A stretch of DNA of 34,326 bases from Microcystis elabens FACHB-917 (GTDB taxonomy: Bacteria > Cyanobacteriota > Cyanobacteriia > PCC-6307 > Cyanobiaceae), in NCBI RefSeq assembly GCF_014698445.1, contig NZ_JACJSZ010000033.1, positions 1-34,326 on the forward strand. The letters are read 5' to 3'. How positions within the stretch are numbered: the stretch's first letter is position 1; each line of letters opens with the position of its first letter. The notes beneath the pieces were generated by a model. That model was not told the origin of the DNA, did not search any database, and saw nothing but the letters and a program-made list of their open reading frames with translations. This document shows positions 23,227-31,527 of this stretch, piece after piece. The position numbers and the translations under genes are program-made.

Positions 23227-24743
23227 TGGGACCGGAGGCGCTGGAGGTTGCGGCGCTGATCCTCGAACAGGCCGGTGAGCAGGCTGATGACGCGCCGCTC
23301 GCGCAGCTTGATGTCGGCGGTCAGGGCCATGCCGGCCTGGAGCGGCACGCTCCCACTGTCGGGCAGGGGGATGGTCTGGCGGCCCAGCCTGAGGATGACA
23401 GGAAAGTGGAGGCCCTCGGCCTGGGTGCCGAGCACCTGGGCCTGCTCCTCGGGGGTGAGGGCATCGGAGCCGATCCGTTCCACCGTGGCCGGCAGGTAGC
23501 CGAAGCTGTTGGCGGGGAAGGTCTCGATCGAGAGATCGGCCTTCTGGCCCACCTGCACGAAGCCGATGGCCTTGTTGGGCAGATAAACCCTGGCCCTCAG
23601 GGATTCCTGGGGGACCACCTTGAGCAGGGGGGTGGCGGCGGAGGCGCCCACCACGCTGCCGGGGCTGACGTCGATGTCGAAGACCAGGCCATCGGCCGGA
23701 GCCGTGATCACCCCGTACTGGATCTGAAGGCGGGCCTGGCGGATCTGCGCGTCGAGATCACTGATCTGGCGCAGGTTGGTCTCGATGGTGGTGCGCAGCT
23801 CCACGTCGGTGCCGGAGCCGGTGTTGACCAGCTGGGAGCGCAGCCGGGCGATCTCCTGCTCCTCCTCGGCCACCTTGGTGCGCAGGTCCTGCATGCGGTT
23901 GCGCGCCTCCAGCAACTGCACTTCGCTGACGGCGCCATCCCGCACCAGCGACTGGTAGCGGCGTTCGATGTCGGCATAGATGCCCAGGGAATCCCGGTAG
24001 CCGGCCAGACGGGTGATGCTCTTGGCCAGTTCCTCCCGGGCGGCGCTCAAGCGGCTGTTGAGCTCGCGGGCCCGGTCGTCGAGTTGGCGCTTCTGGTTGG
24101 GTGTCAGACCGGCCGTCGCGGCCTCCTCGCCGAGGGTGGCCTTGGCGACGCGGTTCTCGTTGAGCAGTCGCTCGCGGATGCTTTCGGCGGCGGTCAGCTT
24201 GCTGCGGGGTTCGCGCAGATCGAAACGGATCAGGGGCTGACCCTGCTTCACCGACTGGCCCTCCTTCACCAGCACCTCCTCGACCACACCGGGGGCGGGG
24301 GACGCCACGTCCTTGACGGTGCTGGTGGGTTCGAGCTTGCCCGGAACCGCCACGGTTTCGGAGATCGATGCCGTGACGCTCCAGAGGCCGAGGGCGGCCA
24401 TCCCCCCCACTCCTGCCCAGACCAGCAGGCTGGACGTGCGGCGGCTTTTGCGCAGGGCCACGGTTTCGCGGAACGACCAGTCCTGGATCGGCTCCGAGCC
24501 GGCGGTGGCGAGGTCGCTGCTGAACGGGTGGCTGGCCAAAGGGCCTTCGGCGCCATCACCCGGCGGCGGTGCATCACCCGGCGGCGCCCCGGCGGGCAGG
24601 GAGCCCTGACCCACCAGATCGACGCGCACCGGAATCACCGGGTGGCGGCGGCCGGCGCGGGGGGAGCGCAGCCAGCCGACGCAGCCTTCGAGCAGGGCGA
24701 CGAGACGGGAGGCGGGATCGGAAGCGCGGGGCGGGGTGGCCAT
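23223..24743 (-). CDS. HlyD-family periplasmic adaptor (membrane fusion protein)
   Basis: A 506-residue adaptor of a type I secretion system, linking the inner-membrane ABC exporter to an outer-membrane TolC-like channel. Order: a long cytoplasmic N-terminus (1-100, Pro/Gly-rich), one membrane helix (about 105-125, SLLVWAGVGGMAALGLWSVT), a biotinyl-lipoyl-like segment VPGKLEPTSTVKDVASPAPG and VEEVLVKEGQSVKQGQPLIR, a coiled coil (about 180-340), then a beta-barrel part VITAPADGLVFDIDVSPGSV and a C-terminal ALTADIKLRERRVISLLTG. Its ATG shares one base with the stop of the ABC gene. No TolC homologue is in the window. Confidence 0.94.
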   Translation of the reverse strand: MATPPRASDPASRLVALLEGCVGWLRSPRAGRRHPVIPVRVDLVGQGSLPAGAPPGDAPPPGDGAEGPLASHPFSSDLATAGSEPIQDWSFRETVALRKSRRTSSLLVWAGVGGMAALGLWSVTASISETVAVPGKLEPTSTVKDVASPAPGVVEEVLVKEGQSVKQGQPLIRFDLREPRSKLTAAESIRERLLNENRVAKATLGEEAATAGLTPNQKRQLDDRARELNSRLSAAREELAKSITRLAGYRDSLGIYADIERRYQSLVRDGAVSEVQLLEARNRMQDLRTKVAEEEQEIARLRSQLVNTGSGTDVELRTTIETNLRQISDLDAQIRQARLQIQYGVITAPADGLVFDIDVSPGSVVGASAATPLLKVVPQESLRARVYLPNKAIGFVQVGQKADLSIETFPANSFGYLPATVERIGSDALTPEEQAQVLGTQAEGLHFPVILRLGRQTIPLPDSGSVPLQAGMALTADIKLRERRVISLLTGLFEDQRRNLQRLRSQ

Positions 24744-27694
24744 CAGCTGAGATCCTCCTGGTTCTGGCTGCGGTAAAGGGCGTAATAGGCGCCGCGCAGC
24801 TGCATCAGCTGGCGGTGGCTGCCCTGTTCCATCACCGCGCCACGGTCCATCAGCACGATCAGGTCGGCGGGCTGGACGGTGGTGAGGCGGTGGGTGATGA
24901 AGAAGACGGTGCGGCCCCGGAAGGCCTCGAACAGGTTGATGCAGACCTGGCGCTCGGTGCTGGCGTCGAGGGCGCTGGTGGCCTCATCGAGGATCAGCAT
25001 GCGGGGATTCTGGAGCACGGCCCGGGCCAGGGCGAGCCGTTGCCGCTGGCCGCCGGAGAGGCCGGCGCCCCGCTCGCCGACGCTGGAGTTGTACCCCTGG
25101 GGCATCTGCATGATGAAATCATGGGCGCAGGCGATGCGGGCGGCACGGATCATCTCGGCGGCCGTGGCATCGGGCTTCACCATCAGCAGGTTCTCGCGGA
25201 TGGTGCCGTCGAAGAGCAGCGAATCCTGAGGGACGACGCCGATCTGGCGGCGCACGGAGTAGAGCTCGACCTTGCTGATGTCGAGGCCATCGATCAGGAC
25301 ACTTCCGTGCAGGGGAGGGTAGAAGCGAGGCAGCAGCTTCAGCAGGGTGGACTTGCCGCTGCCGGAGCTGCCCACCAGGCCGACGAAGGAGCCCTGGGGG
25401 ATCTCCAGATTCACCCCGTCGAGCACCAGCGGACCCTGATCGCGGAAGCGGAAGGCCACATCGACGAACTGGACGCGGCCCTGGAGGGGGGGGAGGGGGA
25501 TGTTGCCGGCCTGCTCCTGGGTCTGCTCGGTGTCGCGGTCAACCACATCGGCCACCATGCGCAGGGCCTGGGTGTTGAACTGAAAATCCTGCCAGGTGCT
25601 CACCAGCTGGGTCAGGGGCTGCTGGATGTAGCCGGAAAGGATGCGGAAGGCGAACATGGCGCCGATGGTCAGATCGCCCTGGATGATCAGCCAGATCGCC
25701 ACGGCGAGCACGACCAGCTGGCTGACGTTGCTGAGAAAGGCGGAGAGATTGGTGATCGACTCGCGGGTGACCTTGAGCTTGAAATCCTCGCCCACGTAGG
25801 CGGCGTAGCGGTTCTGGAATTCCCAGCGGGTCTTGAGTTCGGCGTTCTGGGATTTGATCGTCTGGATGCCGGTGATGGCTTCGGTGAGGAAGCTGGAGGC
25901 GCGCATGGCCTGGCCCATGGAATGTTTGACCTGGCGGCGCACCAGGGGGTTGGTCACCAGGCCCAGACCGGCGATCAGGGGCAGGGTGGCCAGGGTGACC
26001 AGGGTGAGCACGGGGCTGAGGGCGAACAGGATCGCCAGGTAGATCAGGCTGAAGGCGAAGTCGATCAGGGTGGGCAGCGTCTTGCCGAGCAGGAAGTCGC
26101 GCAGGCGATCGAGCTGGGAGAAATAGAAGGTGATCTGCCCCACCGGGCGGGAATCGAAGAAGTCCTGCGGCAGGCGCACCATCTGGTCGAGGATGGTGGC
26201 CTTGGCGTCCTGGTCGATGCGGTTGGCCAGGTCGGTAAAGAGAAAGCTGCGCAGGGTCTTGAAGATGGCCTCCACCAAGGCGGCCAGGAGCATCACGCTG
26301 GCGATGCTGAGCAGGGCGCCGATGTTGCGGCTGGCCAGCACGCTCTGGATCATCACCAGCATGCCGAGGGGGAAGACGAGCTTGAGGGCGTTGATCACCA
26401 CCGAGGCCACCACCACCTCGATCAGCTCGCGGCGATGCTGGCGCAGGAAGGGCAGGTACCAGCTCCAGCTGAAGCGGCGCTGCTTGGCATCGGGTTTGCG
26501 GTCGAAGAGCAGCAGCTCCACCCGGCCGCCTTCCTGGGTGATGAGCTCCTCGGCCGGCACCAGCAGGGCGCCGAGCTCCGCTTCCAGCAGGCGGGCGCGG
26601 CCATCGGGTTCGACACCGTCGAGAAGGCCGAAATGGCCGTTCTGGTAAAGCAGGGCCGGGGCCGGCACCCGGGCCAGGCGGTTGGCGGGCACATTGGTGA
26701 GCACCACCCGCAGGCCGAGGGTGTCCATGATCTGGCCGATGTTGACCAGGTTCAGCTGGTCCTGGCGCTGCAGGATGGCATCCACCTGGTCGGCCAGGGA
26801 ATCGCGGTTGAGGGGCAGGCCGAAGTAGTCGGCAAGGGCCTGGCAGAGGACGATCGGCACGGCGCGGGGGCCGCTGGCACGGGCCAGAACGAGTTCGCCG
26901 CTGCGGTCGCCGGCACGGCGCGGCGGGGGCTCGATGGCAGGGGCGTAGCTGGCGCCGATGTCCTCCAGCAGCACGGTGGGGGCGAGCGGTTCGGCGCCGA
27001 GGGTGATCGCCGGCTCCGCCTCCTGCGGGATCGCCAGGCCCACGAGCCGCAGCCAGGGGGCCTCCGGGCCCGGGGGAACCAGGGGACGATCCGACCAGGG
27101 CTCGGCCAGGGCCAGGCCGCTGCTGGCATACCAGCGGAAGCCCGGGGGCAGGCCGAGTTCGGCGGAACCGCCGGGCCGCAGGCTGCGCAGGCGCACCTGC
27201 TCAGGCGGCAGGGGCCAGTCGTCGAGGAGGGCCTCGCCGAGGGGATCCCGCTTCGCCAGGGCCAGGAGCAGGGTGTGCAGCTCGGCGGCGCTCGGCTGGT
27301 TGGCGAACCAGGCGGCGAAATCCGGATGGCCGGCGAGCAGATCGCGGAAGGCGGCGGCGGGGAGCAGCAGGGCCTCCACCTCGGTGGTGGCGCGCAGATG
27401 CTCGCAGGGGTCGCGACGCAGCAGGCCGGCCCAGCCCGCCAGGGAGCCGGGGCCGAGCCGTTCGATCGTGCGCAGGCCCCGGCCACCGGGGCTGGGGCCG
27501 AGGCTGCGCAGCTGGCCGCTGCAGAGCAGCAGCAGGCCATCGGGAAGAACGTCGGGGCGCAGGACCGTCTGGCCGATGCGGAAGCGCAGGGGCTCGAGCA
27601 GATGGTCGATCGCGTCGCGGCGGGCGGGCGGCAGCCGGTCGAAGGGGGCGAAGTCGTTGAGCAGACCGCTGATGGCACCGGGGGAGGAGGTCAT
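24743..27694 (-). CDS. Type I secretion ABC exporter with cNMP-binding-like and C39-like domains
   Basis: A 983-residue fused permease/ATPase. Residues about 10-140 look like a cyclic-nucleotide-binding fold (FRIGQTVLRPDVLPDGLLLL and LGPGSLAGWAGLLRRD). Residues about 273-390 are a peptidase C39-like domain in which the catalytic Cys position is Val (AVPIVLCQALADYFG), though a His remains (NGHFGLLDG), so it should bind but not cut the substrate, like the HlyB C39-like domain. Membrane helices follow at 420-690. The ATPase has Walker A GSSGSGKST (775-783), PQD (822), signature LSGGQ (879-883), Walker B ILDEATS (901) and H935. Start ATG 27694 overlaps the parvulin-like gene by 4 bases. It is predicted to export proteins such as the beta-roll protein at 18205. 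Confidence 0.93.
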   Translation of the reverse strand: MTSSPGAISGLLNDFAPFDRLPPARRDAIDHLLEPLRFRIGQTVLRPDVLPDGLLLLCSGQLRSLGPSPGGRGLRTIERLGPGSLAGWAGLLRRDPCEHLRATTEVEALLLPAAAFRDLLAGHPDFAAWFANQPSAAELHTLLLALAKRDPLGEALLDDWPLPPEQVRLRSLRPGGSAELGLPPGFRWYASSGLALAEPWSDRPLVPPGPEAPWLRLVGLAIPQEAEPAITLGAEPLAPTVLLEDIGASYAPAIEPPPRRAGDRSGELVLARASGPRAVPIVLCQALADYFGLPLNRDSLADQVDAILQRQDQLNLVNIGQIMDTLGLRVVLTNVPANRLARVPAPALLYQNGHFGLLDGVEPDGRARLLEAELGALLVPAEELITQEGGRVELLLFDRKPDAKQRRFSWSWYLPFLRQHRRELIEVVVASVVINALKLVFPLGMLVMIQSVLASRNIGALLSIASVMLLAALVEAIFKTLRSFLFTDLANRIDQDAKATILDQMVRLPQDFFDSRPVGQITFYFSQLDRLRDFLLGKTLPTLIDFAFSLIYLAILFALSPVLTLVTLATLPLIAGLGLVTNPLVRRQVKHSMGQAMRASSFLTEAITGIQTIKSQNAELKTRWEFQNRYAAYVGEDFKLKVTRESITNLSAFLSNVSQLVVLAVAIWLIIQGDLTIGAMFAFRILSGYIQQPLTQLVSTWQDFQFNTQALRMVADVVDRDTEQTQEQAGNIPLPPLQGRVQFVDVAFRFRDQGPLVLDGVNLEIPQGSFVGLVGSSGSGKSTLLKLLPRFYPPLHGSVLIDGLDISKVELYSVRRQIGVVPQDSLLFDGTIRENLLMVKPDATAAEMIRAARIACAHDFIMQMPQGYNSSVGERGAGLSGGQRQRLALARAVLQNPRMLILDEATSALDASTERQVCINLFEAFRGRTVFFITHRLTTVQPADLIVLMDRGAVMEQGSHRQLMQLRGAYYALYRSQNQEDLS

Positions 27695-28524
27695 GGGCTG
27701 TCGTCCACCTGCAGCAGGGCGAGCATGGCATCGAGGGGGGGCAGCGGCTGGCCCTCCAGGAGGAGCCGCACCCGCTGCTCGATCCATTCCTCGAAGAGCT
27801 CGCCCATCATGCGCTCTCTGGTGGATTCGTTCAACTCGGCCGGCAGGACCTGTTCGAGCCTCAGCACCACCCAGGTGTCGCCGGCCTTGAAGGGATCGAA
27901 CAGCTGGCCGGCCTGGCCACGGCGCAGGCGGCTCACCAGGCTCTCGTGGCCGGCCGCCAGTGGCAGCGGACCGATCAGGCCGCGGCTGTGGCGTTCGGGG
28001 CCCTTGGAATGGACCGGGGCGAGGTCGGCGAAATCGGCCTCCCCTTCGGCGATCTGGTGGTGGAGCTCGGCGGCGAGATCCTCGCTGTCGAGCCGGAGAA
28101 GGGAATACACCACCTGATCGAGCTCGGGCTTGCGCTCCAGGAAGCGCACCTCCACCTCATCGCCCCAGCGGCTGTGGAGAAGGCGCTGCAGGCGCCGTTT
28201 CTGGGTGGCAAGGATGCGGAGGTCGGCAAAGGCCAGGCCGCGCTGTTCCAGCCAGGCGGGCACCTGGGGGTCATCGGTGACGCCCTGGCGCTCCAGGTAG
28301 GCGGCCATCAGCGCCTTCTCCTCGTCGGCGGGCAGGCGGGGGATGGCGTGAACAAGTTCGTCGAGCACCCAGGCCCGTGCCAGCGGCCGGGCCTGACCCT
28401 GCTGGCGGATGAGGCGATTGAGCTCGGAGAGGGCGATCCAGGGGCGGCCCGGCGGCAGTTCGACCACGGCGGGCTCCGGCAGGCCGGAAAGGGGTTCGGG
28501 CAGGGAGGAGCGGGGGCTGCTCAT
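27691..28524 (-). CDS. Parvulin-like (PpiC) peptidyl-prolyl isomerase, secretion-associated
   Basis: A 277-residue SurA/parvulin-type protein without signal peptide, hence cytoplasmic or membrane-associated. Residues about 1-130 form a helical chaperone-like region (WIALSELNRLIRQQGQARPL; QVPAWLEQRGLAFADLRILA). Residues about 136-226 look like a divergent PpiC domain: DQVVYSLLRLDSEDLAAELH, FADLAPVHSKGPERHSRGLI and QLFDPFKAGDTWVVLRLEQV, matching the family pattern F--lA---S-----GG--G. The final 40 residues are helical and acidic. It is translationally coupled to the exporter (ATGA overlap). Such proteins are found beside type I exporters in cyanobacteria; a role in keeping the substrate export-competent is inferred. 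Confidence 0.8.
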   Translation of the reverse strand: MSSPRSSLPEPLSGLPEPAVVELPPGRPWIALSELNRLIRQQGQARPLARAWVLDELVHAIPRLPADEEKALMAAYLERQGVTDDPQVPAWLEQRGLAFADLRILATQKRRLQRLLHSRWGDEVEVRFLERKPELDQVVYSLLRLDSEDLAAELHHQIAEGEADFADLAPVHSKGPERHSRGLIGPLPLAAGHESLVSRLRRGQAGQLFDPFKAGDTWVVLRLEQVLPAELNESTRERMMGELFEEWIEQRVRLLLEGQPLPPLDAMLALLQVDDSP

Positions 28525-31445
28525 GGGGCCGGTGCCTTGTAGGGCAGCTCCAGGCGGGCCAGGGCCTCGGCCATCAGGGTCAGGCCGCGGGCCTGGCTCC
28601 AGGTTTCGCGGGCGTAGCGGAAGGCAGCGGCGCCCATGGCTCGCCAGGCCTCGTCGTCGTCACTGAGCTGGAGCACGGCACGGTGCCAGTCTGCCGGGCT
28701 GCGGGCGATCAGCATCTCCTGGCCGTGGCGCAGGCCGGTGGCCTCGGCGGCCAGGGGGCTCAGCACCTGGGGCATGCCATGGGCGGCGGCGGCCACCACC
28801 TTGCCCTTGAGGCCGGCGCCGGAGCGCAATGGGGCGATGAAGATGCGGTGGCGGGCATACACCGTGGCGGGATCGGCGACCCAGCCCTCCACGACCACCC
28901 CGGCCTCGGAGCCCCAGCGGCTGGCCTGATCGGCATCGAGGCCACTGCCGTAGAGGTGCAGGCGAAGATCGGGCCGCTGATGATGCAGCTCGGGCCACAC
29001 CTGCGCCAGGAAGGTCTCGACGGCGTCCCGGTTGGGGGGGTGGCCGTAGCTGCCCAGGAAGGCGAGGCCGCTGCGGCCCTCGAGGGGGGCGGGGGTCTCC
29101 GGGCCGTGCACCACCCAGGGGCAGGCGGCGGTGGAGGCTTCGCCGAGGGTTTCGGCCTCGATCACCGCCCGCTCCACCTCCGAGTAGCTGAAGGTGAGAT
29201 CCACCTGGCGCATCACCGCCAGTTCCTGGCGCTTGACCTCCTCGACGGCCTCGAAGGCGCGGCGGGCGGCGTCGCCGTCGAGGCCTTCGGCGCGGGCGGC
29301 CCGCAACTGGCGCAGGTGGTGGAGATCGGCATTGCAGAACAGCCGACGGGCCTGGGGAGCGTAGCGCTGGAGCAGGGGCAGGGCCTGGGTGGCAACGTTG
29401 TAACGGGTGAGGTAGATCAGATCGAAGCTGCCGCCCCGTTCCGCCAGGAACTGCTCGAGGGAGAGCACGAAGGGGGCGTGGATCATCTCGATGCCGCGGC
29501 GCTGCAGTTCCTCGCTGTAGTTTCCGAGCCAGGCCAGGTTGAGGGGCAGCAGGGTGACCTTCCAGCCGAGGTCCTGCAGCAGCCCCATCTCCACCAGGGC
29601 GGCATGGCTGCCGGCATCGCGATCGGGCCGGGGCGTTTCGTGGTCGAGGCAGAGAACCCTGCCCAGAATGCCGCGGTCCTTGATGGATTCGGCCTCCGTC
29701 CCGTTCGGGTCGGTGGGCCCCTGGAAAGCCTGAGCCCACTTCTGCTGGAACAGCGGCCGGTTCGTTTCCTGGAACCGCTTGAGCCCCGCATTCGCCGCGA
29801 CATCCTTGCCGCAACTGATGCCCTCGTGATGAATCACCCGCGCCAGGGGGGCATAGCGGACGGTATGGCCGGCCTGGCGCACCTTGAAGGCCAGGTCGGT
29901 GTCCTCGTAGTAGGCGGGGGAGAATTCCGGGCTGAAGCCGCCGAGACGGTTCCAGAGGTCGCGCCGGATGGCGAGCGCGGCGCCGCTGACGTAGTCGACC
30001 TGGCGGGCGTAGGCGAGGCGTGGATCGTGGGGGTTGCCACCGCGCCCGTAGTTCCAGGGTTCGCCGTTCCCCCAGACAATCCCACCGGCTTCCTGGACCG
30101 TGCCATCGGGGTAGAGGAGCTGGGCCCCCACCAGGCCGGTGTCGGCCCAGCGCTCGAAGGGATGGAGCAGTTCCTCCAGCCAGGCGGCACAGGGTTCGGT
30201 GTCGTTGTTGAGCAGCACCAGGAAGGGGGCGTCGGCGGCAGCGGCGCCGCTGCAGCAGGCCTGGTTGAAGCCACGGGCGAAGTCGTGGCGGATGACCCGC
30301 ACGCCGGGGGCTTCGGCGGCCAGGGCGTCGGCGGTGCCATCGACGGAGCCGTCGTCGACCACGATCACCTCGAAGGGGATGCGGCTGGCGGCGTAGCCGA
30401 TCGCCGCCAGGCAGCGGCGGGTGACGCCGTACTGGTTGTGCACCGGGATGACGATCGAGACCTGGGGCTCGGCGGCGATGGGCAGCCGCAGGGGCTGGCG
30501 GGGAACGGCGCTGCCGTCGGGGCCGGGTTCGTCGCTGCCGGTGCGGGGGGGGCCGTCCTGCCGGCGGGGCAGGGGGTGCTCGAGCAGGCGCTGCAGCAGG
30601 GGCAGGTCGGGCGGTAAGGCGGTGCCGTCGCTGTCGGCCCAGGCGAGCCAGGTGCGCAGGCTGCGGTAGCGCTCGCGGGCGAGAGGGGAGAGCTCGTCGG
30701 GGAACGGGGGGCGGGCGTGGTGCTGGAGGGCCGCCCAGGGGGTGAGGTGGAAGGGGAGGAGTTCGAAGCGTTCATCCAGCACCAGGCCGGTGTCGGTCTC
30801 GAGCTGCAGATGGTGGATGGCGCCGTCGGCGAGGGCGGTGGGGAGCGCCTGCTGGAAGCGCCAGGGCCCATCGGGCTGGGGGTCGGGAGGGGCCACCGGC
30901 AGGACGGTGGTGCCGTCGAGGCGGAGCAGCAGGGGCTCGTTGCCGCGGCTCCAGCCGTGCAGGAGGGGCGGCTGGACGTGGGTCAGGGCCCCTTCGCGCG
31001 GCGGGCCGTGCTGGCGTTGGTGGTCGATCTGGGCGTAGGTGGCGGCATCGAGCCGCATGGGGCTGCCGGCCAGTTCGGCGCCGTCGGTGTCCTCGGCGAA
31101 GAGCCGCAGCACCAGACCCTGGGAGTAGGGCGGCAGCGGATGGGAGGGATCCCACCAGAAGCGGAAGCCGCAGGGTTGCTCGATGCCCAGGGGAAGCAGA
31201 TCGGGGCGGGGCTGGGCCGCCATCAGATCGGCCACGAGCAGCCGCCGGCTGGAATCGAGCAGATCCTCGAACACCAGGCGCAGGCGCAGGGGCGGGGCCT
31301 GGGGCTGGAGCGGCCAGGGACAGGCCCAGCCGCTGAGACCGCTGGCGGGGCTCCAGCCGTGGAGCTGACCGACCAGGCCGGGGCGACGCAGCTCAACCAG
31401 GGAGGACGACAGGGGCTCCAGGGTGCCGGGCGGCTCGGCGAGCAT
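28521..31445 (-). CDS. Large bifunctional glycosyltransferase (GT2 + GT4)
   Basis: A 974-residue protein. Residues 1-325 have no recognised domain and contain alternating beta-rich segments. A GT2 GT-A domain starts at about 329 (VSIVIPVHNQYGVTRRCLAA) with VVDDGS (362-367), NNDTE (413-417), GAALAIRRDLWNRLGGF and the catalytic YYEDTDLAFKVRQAG (512-526). A second GT-B domain of the GT4 type follows (about 590-974): RVLCLDHETPRPDRDAGSHA, FLGSYGHPPNRDAVETFLAQ, LHLYGSGL and FIAPLRSGAGLKGKVVAAAA with HGMPQVLSPLAAEATGL. Two different sugar transfers are therefore predicted. ATG at 31445 is likely, but the frame is open upstream through an 18-bp repeat. It is first in the five-gene secretion operon. 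Confidence 0.9.
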   Translation of the reverse strand: MLAEPPGTLEPLSSSLVELRRPGLVGQLHGWSPASGLSGWACPWPLQPQAPPLRLRLVFEDLLDSSRRLLVADLMAAQPRPDLLPLGIEQPCGFRFWWDPSHPLPPYSQGLVLRLFAEDTDGAELAGSPMRLDAATYAQIDHQRQHGPPREGALTHVQPPLLHGWSRGNEPLLLRLDGTTVLPVAPPDPQPDGPWRFQQALPTALADGAIHHLQLETDTGLVLDERFELLPFHLTPWAALQHHARPPFPDELSPLARERYRSLRTWLAWADSDGTALPPDLPLLQRLLEHPLPRRQDGPPRTGSDEPGPDGSAVPRQPLRLPIAAEPQVSIVIPVHNQYGVTRRCLAAIGYAASRIPFEVIVVDDGSVDGTADALAAEAPGVRVIRHDFARGFNQACCSGAAAADAPFLVLLNNDTEPCAAWLEELLHPFERWADTGLVGAQLLYPDGTVQEAGGIVWGNGEPWNYGRGGNPHDPRLAYARQVDYVSGAALAIRRDLWNRLGGFSPEFSPAYYEDTDLAFKVRQAGHTVRYAPLARVIHHEGISCGKDVAANAGLKRFQETNRPLFQQKWAQAFQGPTDPNGTEAESIKDRGILGRVLCLDHETPRPDRDAGSHAALVEMGLLQDLGWKVTLLPLNLAWLGNYSEELQRRGIEMIHAPFVLSLEQFLAERGGSFDLIYLTRYNVATQALPLLQRYAPQARRLFCNADLHHLRQLRAARAEGLDGDAARRAFEAVEEVKRQELAVMRQVDLTFSYSEVERAVIEAETLGEASTAACPWVVHGPETPAPLEGRSGLAFLGSYGHPPNRDAVETFLAQVWPELHHQRPDLRLHLYGSGLDADQASRWGSEAGVVVEGWVADPATVYARHRIFIAPLRSGAGLKGKVVAAAAHGMPQVLSPLAAEATGLRHGQEMLIARSPADWHRAVLQLSDDDEAWRAMGAAAFRYARETWSQARGLTLMAEALARLELPYKAPAP

Positions 31446-31527
31446 CGCAGACGTGCTGGAATTCGGTAGGGCAACCCTATTGCCCGCAACCACCCTATTG
31501 CCCGCAACCACCTTGTCGCACTCCACC
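31446..31527. promoter_or_regulatory. Divergent promoter region of the secretion operon
   Basis: 82 bases between the start codons of the double glycosyltransferase (minus) and the 556-residue protein (plus). It contains a hairpin gggcaa (31469-31474) / ttgccc (31480-31485) and the two 18-bp tandem repeats 31475-31510. The two transcripts diverge here and are likely controlled together. Exact -10/-35 boxes cannot be fixed. Confidence 0.55.
31475..31510. repeat. Perfect 18-bp tandem repeat in divergent promoter
   Basis: The unit ccctattgcccgcaacca occurs at 31475-31492 and 31493-31510 with no mismatch. As 18 bp equals six codons, both strands stay open through it (LLPATT twice on plus, VVAGNR twice on minus). 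It is either a doubled operator or part of longer N-termini of both genes. Confidence 0.9.

Noticed and set aside
27360..27780. Open frame extending the ABC exporter upstream of 27694
   Set aside because: The extension lies wholly inside the parvulin-like gene; ATG at 27694 gives the usual 4-base coupling.
25000..28100. Long plus-strand open frame (over 1100 codons) opposite the exporter
   Set aside because: Composition (Gly/Gln/Glu/His-rich without domains) is that of a shadow frame; the opposite strand encodes a complete ABC exporter and parvulin-like protein.
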